Of a DNA stretch of 5,860 nucleotides, positions 1 to 5,860 are shown in pieces. The first letter of the stretch is position 1; every line of letters begins with the position of its first letter. Origin of the DNA: Candidatus Zixiibacteriota bacterium (GTDB lineage: Bacteria; Zixibacteria; MSB-5A5; GN15; FEB-12); assembly GCA_029932795.1 (NCBI GenBank), contig JAOZPL010000134.1, forward strand, positions 1 to 5,860, written 5' to 3'. The translations under genes and the position numbers were made by a program. The notes below the pieces were generated by a model that was not told the DNA's origin, searched no databases, and was given only the letters and a program-made list of their open reading frames with translations.

Positions 1-1
1 C

Positions 2-118
2 TCACCGTCGGAGGATTATTTCGACCCTGATTCCCATACCGTGGCGATAAAATTCAGAAAGAGTCTGCTCGGTAGAAACTTACCCACTCAGAATGGTTAC
101 AAACTGATCACCCAGTAG
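2..118 (+). CDS. C-terminal end of an unrecognised protein (5' truncated by the window)
   Basis: The frame starting at base 2 is open for 38 codons and ends with TAG at 116-118. It has no start inside the window, so this is the tail of a gene that begins upstream. The visible tail is mixed hydrophilic and beta-like (it contains VAIKFRKSLLG and GYKLITQ). This loosely recalls the last strands of a beta-sandwich domain, such as those at the end of some glucodextranase/DOMON-like secreted proteins, but 38 residues are too few to assign a family. The stop overlaps a possible GTG start of rmuC by one base (TAGTG), which suggests co-transcription with rmuC. The coding call rests on the open frame and this tight junction; the function is unknown. 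Confidence 0.5.
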   Translation, partial: SPSEDYFDPDSHTVAIKFRKSLLGRNLPTQNGYKLITQ

Positions 119-132
119 TGGGATCGGGCAAC

Positions 133-1206
133 ATGGACGTTCTGCTTCTCGTCATTTCTGCTGCCCTGCTCATCATTCTCGTGCTGCTGGTATATGTCCT
201 TCTGAAGCTCAAGCATTCCCATTTGCAAGATGACAAAGTCCGGCTTGACGCTGCCCTTCAACTGCTGAAAGCGGAACTGATCGGTAAACAGGCTGAGTCC
301 CTGATGGCACTCAGGGAGTCGATTGATTCTGCCAACCGGATCATCAACGACAGGCTGGCTGAGGGAACCAGTGCGCTCGACCGGCGGATGTCTGTCTTTG
401 GGAAGATTGAGAACAGGCTGGGACAGCTTTCGGCACAGGCGGCCAACATGGAAGCGGTCGGCAAGAATATACAGTCACTGTCGGAACTGTTACGCCCGCC
501 CAAGCTCCGCGGTAACCTTGGTGAGATGCTTCTGGAGAACTTGCTGGGTCAGGTTCTACCGCGATCGCTTTTTGAGACGCAGTATCAGTTTTCCGATGGC
601 CAGCGGGTTGATGCCGCCGTCAAGCTGGGAGAGCGCCTGCTTCCTGTTGACGCCAAGTTTCCTCTGGAAGCTTATGAAAGGCTGGCTTCGCAACCAGGTG
701 AGAGAGCAGCTCAGAAGGAGTTCTCCCAGTCATTCAGGAAGCATGTTGATGCAATAGCCACAAGGTATCTCAAACCGGACGAGCAGACTACCGACTTCGC
801 TATTATGTACATTCCGGCCGAAGCCGTCTATTACCAGCTCATATCTCAGGACGACCGCTCCGGTTTTGAGTACGCTTTATCCAAGAACGTGATTCCCAGT
901 TCTCCAGGTCATCTTTACGCTTTTCTGGCCTCGGTAGCTGCCGTCTATACCGAAATCAGTCTGGCGCAGGCCTCGCTGACGAGGGGGAGCCGCTGGCTGA
1001 CGGTAAGTATCAACGAACTCTCCGATACCTCAGAGCGCCTTGAGAAGCTGCATGACAGAATGGGAGGATCACTGCGCGGATTGTCGACCAGTTTTGAAAA
1101 AGCCAGGGCAGAGTTGCTGGAGATCCGGCATCAGCTCGATAGACTGCGCGAGCCCGCACCATCGGTCAGCGAGATTGATGATCGCGAGAAGGCGGAAACC
1201 TCGTAG
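133..1206 (+). CDS. rmuC: RmuC family DNA recombination protein, membrane anchored
   Basis: RmuC proteins have a nuclease-like domain of the PD-(D/E)XK type. In E. coli, loss of RmuC raises inversion of short inverted repeats; the biochemical activity is still poorly defined. Numbering from the upstream GTG at 118 (362 aa), residues 7-30 form one strong hydrophobic N-terminal segment, 35-125 are charged heptad-like helix (probable coiled coil), and about 130-340 are the RmuC domain. Family signatures seen are RGNLGEMLLE (131-140), LLPVDAKFPLEAYERL (174-189), AIMYIPAEA (228-236) and KNVIPSSPGHL (256-266). The likely catalytic core is E136, D165, D178 and K180. The protein is shorter than E. 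coli RmuC (about 475 aa), mainly through a shorter coiled coil. I prefer ATG 133 because the membrane segment begins directly after it. GTG 118 would overlap the upstream stop but has no Shine-Dalgarno sequence; ATG 133 has only a weak G-rich one. The family call is secure; the start is not. Confidence 0.93.
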   Translation: MDVLLLVISAALLIILVLLVYVLLKLKHSHLQDDKVRLDAALQLLKAELIGKQAESLMALRESIDSANRIINDRLAEGTSALDRRMSVFGKIENRLGQLSAQAANMEAVGKNIQSLSELLRPPKLRGNLGEMLLENLLGQVLPRSLFETQYQFSDGQRVDAAVKLGERLLPVDAKFPLEAYERLASQPGERAAQKEFSQSFRKHVDAIATRYLKPDEQTTDFAIMYIPAEAVYYQLISQDDRSGFEYALSKNVIPSSPGHLYAFLASVAAVYTEISLAQASLTRGSRWLTVSINELSDTSERLEKLHDRMGGSLRGLSTSFEKARAELLEIRHQLDRLREPAPSVSEIDDREKAETS

Positions 1207-1210
1207 ATGG

Positions 1211-3235
1211 TCACTTCTCTCGCAGCCTCTGGCGTACTTGATCCAGCCTGTTTGTAACCATCGGAGCTTCCGGGTCCTCCGGGGCTAAAAAGAGGAACTC
1301 CATGTAATAATCAATAGCACGCTGAAGGCTGTCTCTTCGTTCCTCTATATTCCCTTTCACCCAGTACGGGTGCGGGAGTGATGGGTCTCTTGATATAAGC
1401 CGGTCGGCAAGAGAGTCGGCCTGCGCGACCTTGCCGGTGCGATAGACCAGCAACATTTCATCGACCAGGATCTCTTTATCCCCGGGAAAAATCTCAAGCG
1501 CACGTCTTACCACGCTCAGGGCTTCCGGCAGCCGGCCCAGGTGGCGATAGTAGCTGTACAGGTTTATGTGGTGATCCCGGCGGTAAGGTGCGAGAAGCAG
1601 ACAGGTGTCTATCTGTGGCTTGGCCAACTGCGGCTGCCCCTGGCGCAACTGGAGGGCCGCTACCAGGGCTCTGGGTTCGGTCCAGTATGGCTGTTTGGCA
1701 ATCATTCGGTTCAGGATGGTAATGGCTTGTTTGCCTTGACCGGCTGCCGCCAGATCGCGACAGCCGCTGAGGTTGAGATAGTCCGGTGATGTGATCCGCA
1801 GGTTCGACTCCCGGAAAGTGGCTTTCTTGAATTCCCTATTGTAGAAGTAGGCGTCGCGAAAGGCCAGGCCGCCGGTGCGGTGGAAAACATTGTGCTTGTC
1901 AAAATATTCATCGGTGTATTCGGCGGCACGGTCAATATTGATATGCACCGGCAGATACGCCAGGGGCAGAAACAGCGAAGTCACCGCTATTGCTGCCGTA
2001 AAGCGCAACGAATAGCCGGATGTCTTCGCTGAAGCCAGAACAACTACGTAGAGAAAAGAGAACGGTGTCAGATAGGCGATGAAGCGAGGAAAGTCCATAA
2101 CCACCGAGTTGACAGGATCGAGGATGATTAATGTCGTTGTTCCGGCTACGGCCATCCACCAGCCTGTCATGGCCAGATGGTTATCTGTCATCCAGCGGTG
2201 CGTGGTGAACGCGATCGCTTTGATAACAATGGCCAGCGGCGCGGCCAGAAACATGATCTGAAAGATGTCGCCAACCCGCCTTGGTGATGCCAGCCCGTAG
2301 TCGGTGTGCGGTGCCTTGCCGTCGGGGAATAGGAGAAACCTGGAAAACTCCAGGGAACGATCAGCGAGCGTGTATACAATATATAGCAATGCTACATAGC
2401 TGATCAGCGCCAGAGCAAAGGCAGCGTATGGACGTCGCCCTTTCTTGAATGGTGTGCTCAGACTGAGATAAACAGCTGCCGGCACAAGGTAGGCCATCGT
2501 AAAATGCATCGCCACGCCCCCGAGGGTAAGGACCCACAGAATCGCTAAACGCCTGGCTGTGAACTGCCGGCTGAGTCTGACTGCGATAAGGGCAAACCAG
2601 ATGGTCAGGGCGACAACCATCGGCTCGATTCCGACAAAACCACGGTAGAGCAGTGCCTGAGGACCAAAAAACAGGATGAAAAACCAGAACAGGCGCCGGG
2701 TGGCGTCTGTAGTCAGTTCAGCCACCAGTTTGGCAGCGCCAACAAGTGAGAGGGCGGTTGACGCAAAGGCTGCCACGCGCCAGGCCAGGACACCGGCAGT
2801 CAGCTCTTTGGCTGTGAACAGCGACAGCAGTTTGAATATGACAGCTACAAGAAAAACGCTGCCAAACTCAAACCAGCGGAAGATGATGACCGGGGCCTGT
2901 GCGATCTGAGCCACCCGAAGGTTACCGCCTCCATAAACGAAAGAATCAAACTGAAAAAGGATAGAGAGGACAAAGAGAGTAGCCAGCCCTATTATCACGT
3001 TTCGTTTTTTTGAAAAAAGCGAACCCAGCGATGTTGCATACCTGGTTGCCGCGAACATGGCCAGGGCCAGCGCCACCAGCCAGAGGTAACCGTACCACGC
3101 GGGCAGATATTTCCAGTGCGTGAAGGACCAGTTGTTGTCAAAGAGACTCGGTCCAAACAGATGCCCGGCGAAAAAGGCAACAATGACACTCACTAACACA
3201 GCCGGGCCGATCTTATCAGAGAGAGAGGATGACAT
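1211..3235 (-). CDS. Polytopic membrane protein with C-terminal TPR repeats, possible GT-C/GT39-like glycosyltransferase
   Basis: The 674-residue product has two parts. Residues 1-430 contain about 13 hydrophobic segments (roughly 11-29, 47-65, 79-96, 124-141, 146-171, 182-198, 204-220, 229-258 as a pair, 271-290, 323-345, 354-372, 385-402, 411-430). Residues 485-650 are soluble and look like four or five tetratricopeptide repeats, with units such as GKQAITILNRMIAKQP, GRLPEALSVVRRALEIFP and LQRAIDYYMEFLFLAP. The many-TM core, with a polar loop near 97-113 and GIEPMVVAL at 202-210, resembles GT-C (GT39/PMT-like) enzymes that use lipid-linked sugars. I see no clear acidic pair in the first large loop, so enzymatic function is inference. 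If it is such an enzyme, the TPR end may bind partners. ATG at 3235 lies 8 nt after the recR stop; AGGAG at 3254-3250 inside the last recR codons is a rather distant Shine-Dalgarno sequence (14 nt). It is probably the last gene of the dnaX-ybaB-recR operon. Coding is certain; function is not. Confidence 0.88.
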   Translation of the reverse strand: MSSSLSDKIGPAVLVSVIVAFFAGHLFGPSLFDNNWSFTHWKYLPAWYGYLWLVALALAMFAATRYATSLGSLFSKKRNVIIGLATLFVLSILFQFDSFVYGGGNLRVAQIAQAPVIIFRWFEFGSVFLVAVIFKLLSLFTAKELTAGVLAWRVAAFASTALSLVGAAKLVAELTTDATRRLFWFFILFFGPQALLYRGFVGIEPMVVALTIWFALIAVRLSRQFTARRLAILWVLTLGGVAMHFTMAYLVPAAVYLSLSTPFKKGRRPYAAFALALISYVALLYIVYTLADRSLEFSRFLLFPDGKAPHTDYGLASPRRVGDIFQIMFLAAPLAIVIKAIAFTTHRWMTDNHLAMTGWWMAVAGTTTLIILDPVNSVVMDFPRFIAYLTPFSFLYVVVLASAKTSGYSLRFTAAIAVTSLFLPLAYLPVHINIDRAAEYTDEYFDKHNVFHRTGGLAFRDAYFYNREFKKATFRESNLRITSPDYLNLSGCRDLAAAGQGKQAITILNRMIAKQPYWTEPRALVAALQLRQGQPQLAKPQIDTCLLLAPYRRDHHINLYSYYRHLGRLPEALSVVRRALEIFPGDKEILVDEMLLVYRTGKVAQADSLADRLISRDPSLPHPYWVKGNIEERRDSLQRAIDYYMEFLFLAPEDPEAPMVTNRLDQVRQRLREK

Positions 3236-3243
3236 GGTTGCGA

Positions 3244-3840
3244 TTAGAACTCCTGTCGTCCCTCGAGCGCTCGCGTGAGGGTCACGGAGTCGGCGTATTC
3301 CAGGTCGGCACCGACCGGAAGGCCGCGAGCGATACGGGTTACTTTAATTCCCATCGGTTTTATTAGGCGTGCCAGATAGGTAGCAGTGGCTTCCCCCTCG
3401 ACCTGCGGGTTGGTGGCTATGATGACTTCGCTGATCTTGTCATTCAGACGAGCCAGCAGTTCCTTGATTTTCAGGTCGTCCGGACCGATACCGTCCAGCG
3501 GCGAGAGCCGTCCACCCAGCACGTGAAACAGCCCGTTGAACTCGTCCACCTTGTCCAGCGCGGCGGCGTCCATCGGTTCCTCTACAACGCAGATAATGTC
3601 TTTGCGCCGCTTCGGGTCGGTGCAGGTGTGGCAGGGGTCGGTCTCCGAGATGTTACAGCAGACCGAGCAGAAACTGACTTTCTCTTTTACATCACGGATA
3701 ATATCCGCCAGTTCCAGGGCTTCTTCGGCGGGCAGTTTGAGAATATGAAAGGCCAGCCGGGTGGCGGTTTTCCGTCCTATCCCCGGCAGCCGCGCCAGCC
3801 AGTTAACCAACCGCTCTACTGATTCTGCGGAGTTGAACAT
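3244..3840 (-). CDS. recR: Recombination mediator protein RecR
   Basis: RecR acts in the RecFOR pathway: as a ring with RecO (and RecF) it helps load RecA onto SSB-coated gapped DNA in the cytoplasm. The 198-residue length is typical. In order it shows an N-terminal helix-hairpin-helix (LARLPGIGRKTATRLAFHIL, 15-34), a C4 zinc finger with C58, C61, C70 and C73 in the usual C-x2-C-x8-C-x2-C spacing, a Toprim domain from about 81 to 175 with VVEEPMD (85-91) and TNPQVEGEATATYLARL (143-159; acidic E148 and E150), and the C-terminal GLPVGADLEYADSVTLTRAL motif (173-192). The residue after the second zinc cysteine is also cysteine (C62), which is not a usual ligand. The start ATG is 14 nt after the ybaB stop. 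No good Shine-Dalgarno sequence precedes it, so translation probably depends on ribosomes finishing ybaB. The conserved gene order supports the call. Confidence 0.97.
   Translation of the reverse strand: MFNSAESVERLVNWLARLPGIGRKTATRLAFHILKLPAEEALELADIIRDVKEKVSFCSVCCNISETDPCHTCTDPKRRKDIICVVEEPMDAAALDKVDEFNGLFHVLGGRLSPLDGIGPDDLKIKELLARLNDKISEVIIATNPQVEGEATATYLARLIKPMGIKVTRIARGLPVGADLEYADSVTLTRALEGRQEF
3250..3254 (-). promoter_or_regulatory. Possible ribosome binding site of the TPR membrane protein, inside the end of recR
   Basis: AGGAG on the minus strand is formed by the last CAG GAG codons of recR and lies 14 nt before the ATG at 3235. The distance is longer than usual, so initiation may depend on translational coupling to recR termination 8 nt away. 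Confidence 0.45.
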
Positions 3841-3854
3841 CGTGCGTGCACAGT

Positions 3855-4181
3855 CTAAAACGGCAAGTTCAGTCCCGGGATTTTCAGGCCGCCGGTGAGG
3901 CTGGACATCTGCTCGCTCTGAAGGTCCTGTACCTTTTCGCGGGTCTGGTTCACCGCGGCAACGATCAGGTCCTGCAGCATTTCAATGTCATCTTTGTTAA
4001 CCACCTCCGGATCGATAGTCAGCGAGACAATCTCGTTCTTGCCGTTGGCGACCACTTTGACCATACCACCGCCGGAGGAGCCTTCGACCTGGCTGGCTTC
4101 GAGTTCCGCCTGTATCTCAGCCATCTTCGACTGCATCTTCTGGACCTGCTTCATCATGTCGCCCAGTCCGCCTTTGGACAT
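3855..4181 (-). CDS. ybaB: YbaB/EbfC family nucleoid-associated DNA-binding protein
   Basis: This 108-residue protein matches the YbaB/EbfC family in length and layout. Members are dimeric DNA-binding proteins in the cytoplasm that coat or bridge the nucleoid; in Borrelia EbfC also acts as a regulator. Residues about 5-32 form an amphipathic helix (GDMMKQVQKMQSKMAEIQAE), 33-57 a beta region with the glycine-rich turn GSSGGGMVKV and the motif IVSLTIDPEVV, 63-90 a second helix (IEMLQDLIVAAVNQTREKVQ), and the tail is the usual short Gly/Pro/Leu-rich end (GLKIPGLNLPF). It lies between dnaX and recR, as in many bacteria. Its start has the best Shine-Dalgarno sequence in the window (AGGAGA, 6 nt before ATG), which suggests higher translation than its neighbours, as expected for an abundant nucleoid protein. 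Confidence 0.96.
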   Translation of the reverse strand: MSKGGLGDMMKQVQKMQSKMAEIQAELEASQVEGSSGGGMVKVVANGKNEIVSLTIDPEVVNKDDIEMLQDLIVAAVNQTREKVQDLQSEQMSSLTGGLKIPGLNLPF

Positions 4182-4187
4182 CGGAAT

Positions 4188-4193
4188 TCTCCT
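4188..4193 (-). promoter_or_regulatory. Ribosome binding site of ybaB
   Basis: The minus strand reads AGGAGA, 6 nt before the ATG of ybaB at 4181. It lies in the 31-nt AT-rich gap after the dnaX stop (4213-4215) and supports the chosen ybaB start. It is clearly stronger than the sites before recR and the membrane protein gene. Confidence 0.8.
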
Positions 4194-4212
4194 GTGTTTA
4201 TCTTTATGTTAT

Positions 4213-5860
4213 CTACTCTACTCTTTTCACGCCAATGATCTCGCCGTCGACCAGCTTCAGTATCTTCCGCAAACGGGGAGAGCCTTCCACAATTCTTTTC
4301 GCATCCGCCTGGCTAAGCCTGTTCTCAGACTGGTCGTCGCCGGGGTTCTCGTTGGCCTGATCAACAACCAGCTCTACATTCAGATTTACCTTATAATGCT
4401 CCCAGAGGGCTTTCCTGATCAAGCTCAAACTATCGGGCTTGCCAACCAGTTGCATTGCAGGTTCTCCTGAGGCAGGAAAAACAAGCAACAGCCGGTTATC
4501 CTTGACCGACCGAATCTCAGCCATGTTGAGCTGTGAGGCCAGCATCTGGTTGGAGGCTTGCAGGAGAGTCAGGAACGATTTCCAGCCGGTCTGTATTTGC
4601 GGAAGATTGATGGCTCTGGCCTGTGGTGTCACAGTCTCGATTTCTGTCGTTTCTCCGTCCGGGCTCTTAACGGTAGTTACCGGAGTTTTTTTTTGAGCGG
4701 GGGAATTGAAAAAGTTTGGTGCGGAGTTGGTGCCCGGTGTTGCGGCTTCGGTGCCTTTCTCGTATTGCTCGGTCATCCGGGCGAGGACTTCTTCGAAACG
4801 TACGGTGGTCTCCATGTCGGCCATCTTGACACCGGCAATCTCCACGAGAAGACGCTCGTCCAGATTACTTTTCAGGTCGGTATTGAGATCAGTAACAATT
4901 TTTAACAACCGAAGCAGATCGCCGACCGAGAAATGTTCCGCCTGTTCCAGGTACTGGCGCAGCTCACTTTCCGGCAGATTCAAAAGCTCGCCCGCTTTTT
5001 CATCGGTTGCCAGCACGAGCAGGATGTGCAGGTGTTCGAGCAGTTCACTCACGAAGTCGGAGGCATCGGTTCCGCTCTCGAAAAGCTTCTTGACCAACCG
5101 TAGCGTCTGGCCTTTGTCGGCGGCGGCCACGGCGCCGATTATGTCAAATAGGAACTTCCGGTCAACCAGCCCCAGCGCGTTGACCACATCCTCCTCGGTG
5201 ATTTTGTCCCCCGCGTAAGCTGCAATCTGATCGAGAAGCGACAGGGCATCGCGTACCGAGCCGTCGGCTTTGCGCGCTAGAAGCTTCAGGGCGGCATCGT
5301 CCGCTTTCATTTTCTCTTTGGCGGCGATACTTCGCAGATGTGACGTCAGATCATCGGCAGAGACCCGGTGGAAATCAAACCGCTGGGTGCGTGAAAGGAT
5401 AGTCTCGGGCACTTTCAGAGGTTCGGTCGTGGCGAAAACGAACATGACATGCGGTGGCGGTTCCTCCAGAGTCTTGAGCAGGGCGTCAAAAGCCGAACCG
5501 GATAGCCGGTGGACTTCGTCGATGATGTAAATCCGCTTCTTGCCGCTGGTCGGCAGATACCGCACGTTCTCCCGCAGGGTTCGGATATCGTCCACGCCGG
5601 TATTGGAGGCGGCATCGATCTCAAGGACATCAAGCGACGAGCCGGCGGTAATTTCTTTGCAGGCCGGACACTCCCCACATGGCGTTTCGGTTGGTCCGTT
5701 GATACAGTTGATGGCCTTGGCCAGAATCCGTGCCACGGTCGTTTTGCCAGTGCCGCGTGGTCCGCAGAAGAGATAACCGGAAGCGATCCGGTCGTTTTGC
5801 AGGGCATGCTGCAGAGTGCGTGTTACATGTTCTTGCGCCACAACATCTTGGAACGTCTGC
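4213..5860 (-). CDS. dnaX: DNA polymerase III subunit tau/gamma (DnaX), N-terminus outside the window
   Basis: DnaX is the ATPase of the clamp loader, which places the beta clamp on primed DNA; the long tau form also links polymerase and helicase. The frame stays open to the window edge. Codons upstream of the internal GTG at 5841 read QTFQDVV, the usual DnaX N-terminal sequence, so the true start lies roughly 10-20 codons beyond 5860. Counting that GTG as residue 1, I see Walker A GPRGTGKTT (27-35), zinc ligands C46, C55, C58 and C61, Walker B IYIIDEVH (104-111), sensor 1 FATTEP (136-141), the arginine-finger motif as SRT (150-152, commonly SRC), and sensor 2 GSVRDALSLLDQ (194-205). The collar domain is about 225-340, a low-complexity linker about 360-410, and the tau-specific C-terminal domain about 415-542. 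An A9 run sits in the linker at residues 383-386 and could yield a short gamma form. It is the first visible gene of dnaX-ybaB-recR. Confidence 0.97.
   Translation of the reverse strand, partial: QTFQDVVAQEHVTRTLQHALQNDRIASGYLFCGPRGTGKTTVARILAKAINCINGPTETPCGECPACKEITAGSSLDVLEIDAASNTGVDDIRTLRENVRYLPTSGKKRIYIIDEVHRLSGSAFDALLKTLEEPPPHVMFVFATTEPLKVPETILSRTQRFDFHRVSADDLTSHLRSIAAKEKMKADDAALKLLARKADGSVRDALSLLDQIAAYAGDKITEEDVVNALGLVDRKFLFDIIGAVAAADKGQTLRLVKKLFESGTDASDFVSELLEHLHILLVLATDEKAGELLNLPESELRQYLEQAEHFSVGDLLRLLKIVTDLNTDLKSNLDERLLVEIAGVKMADMETTVRFEEVLARMTEQYEKGTEAATPGTNSAPNFFNSPAQKKTPVTTVKSPDGETTEIETVTPQARAINLPQIQTGWKSFLTLLQASNQMLASQLNMAEIRSVKDNRLLLVFPASGEPAMQLVGKPDSLSLIRKALWEHYKVNLNVELVVDQANENPGDDQSENRLSQADAKRIVEGSPRLRKILKLVDGEIIGVKRVE
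4671..4682 (-). repeat. Small inverted repeat directly after the dnaX A9 tract
   Basis: The coding strand reads CGGT-AACT-ACCG, a perfect 4-bp stem with a 4-nt loop that begins 3 nt after the A run. It could form a weak RNA hairpin beside the slippery site. The stem is short and may be chance. Confidence 0.3.
4686..4694 (-). promoter_or_regulatory. A9 slippery tract in dnaX, candidate site for gamma-subunit synthesis
   Basis: The coding strand reads GCT CAA AAA AAA ACT, a run of nine A. Gain of one A (or a -1 shift) continues as N-S-G-N-Y-R and stops at TAA 4669-4667. Loss of one A (or a +1 shift) continues as L-R and stops at TAA 4679-4677. Either event would cut the protein just after the collar domain and before the tau C-terminal domain, giving a gamma-like product of roughly 400 residues. 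T. thermophilus dnaX uses an A9 run for transcriptional slippage with the same outcome. Function here is inferred from position, run length and the close stops; no Shine-Dalgarno-like stimulator is obvious upstream. Confidence 0.6.

Noticed and set aside
323..757. 144-codon open frame on the plus strand inside rmuC
   Set aside because: It lies in another frame of a clear RmuC gene, is rich in Arg, Trp and Ser, and shows no domain pattern.
1268..1297. Possible terminator after rmuC (imperfect AGC..CCGG stem)
   Set aside because: The stem is interrupted and followed by A rather than T on the plus strand, and there is no T-tract after it on the minus strand either.
561..2220. Two copies of GCGATCGCTT (561-570 and 2211-2220), HIP1-like palindrome
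   Set aside because: There are only two copies in 5.9 kb, both inside genes, so no enrichment can be claimed from this window.
2999..3026. T7/A6 imperfect inverted repeat resembling a terminator
   Set aside because: It lies inside the membrane protein gene and is explained by Phe-Ser-Lys-Lys codons in a loop between TM segments. There is no GC-rich stem, and translation continues through it.
3846..4238. 130-codon plus-strand open frame opposite ybaB
   Set aside because: It is antisense to the well-supported YbaB/EbfC gene, and its His/Leu-rich sequence looks like a reverse-strand artefact.
4706..5218. 170-codon open frame on the plus strand opposite dnaX
   Set aside because: It is a shadow of dnaX: Ser/Arg-rich composition with no family features, while the minus strand has all DnaX motifs.
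5839..5841. GTG as the dnaX start
   Set aside because: The frame stays open upstream and encodes QTFQDVV, the conserved DnaX N-terminal sequence, so the gene continues beyond the window and this GTG is an internal valine.

Overview
This is a chromosomal housekeeping window with GC content in the low-to-mid 50s by eye. It has almost no intergenic space and no mobile elements, tRNA, rRNA or CRISPR. The dnaX - ybaB/ebfC - recR order is widespread in bacteria. The large membrane protein with C-terminal TPRs attached to it, and the protein style generally, suggest an uncultured or little-studied lineage, perhaps of the FCB type (for example Zixibacteria-like). That lineage guess is inference only; the sequence does not prove it.

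Layout. Positions 2-118 (+) hold the last 38 codons of an unrecognised gene. rmuC follows on the same strand, from 118 or 133 to 1206. Everything else is on the minus strand and reads from right to left: dnaX (5' end beyond position 5860, stop at 4213), ybaB/ebfC (4181-3855), recR (3840-3244), then a 674-residue polytopic membrane protein with TPRs (3235-1211). Gaps in this minus-strand series are 31, 14 and 8 nt, so it looks like one operon. The two gene sets meet tail to tail with only 4 nt between stop codons and no visible terminator. No gene-free stretch exceeds about 40 nt.

Function. DnaX is the clamp-loader ATPase subunit of DNA polymerase III. YbaB/EbfC is a small nucleoid-associated DNA-binding protein. 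RecR is the recombination mediator that works with RecO and RecF. RmuC, on the other strand, is a membrane-anchored nuclease-like protein linked to limiting DNA inversions. The window is therefore mainly replication, repair and nucleoid genes, with one membrane protein (possibly a GT-C-type glycosyltransferase) at the operon end.

The most notable signal is a run of nine A residues in the dnaX coding strand (4686-4694), placed between the ATPase/collar part and the tau-specific C-terminal part. Slippage by one base in either direction leads to a TAA within a few codons. This is the arrangement expected for making a short gamma form from dnaX, as known in Thermus thermophilus (transcriptional slippage on A9) and, by ribosomal frameshifting, in E. 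coli.
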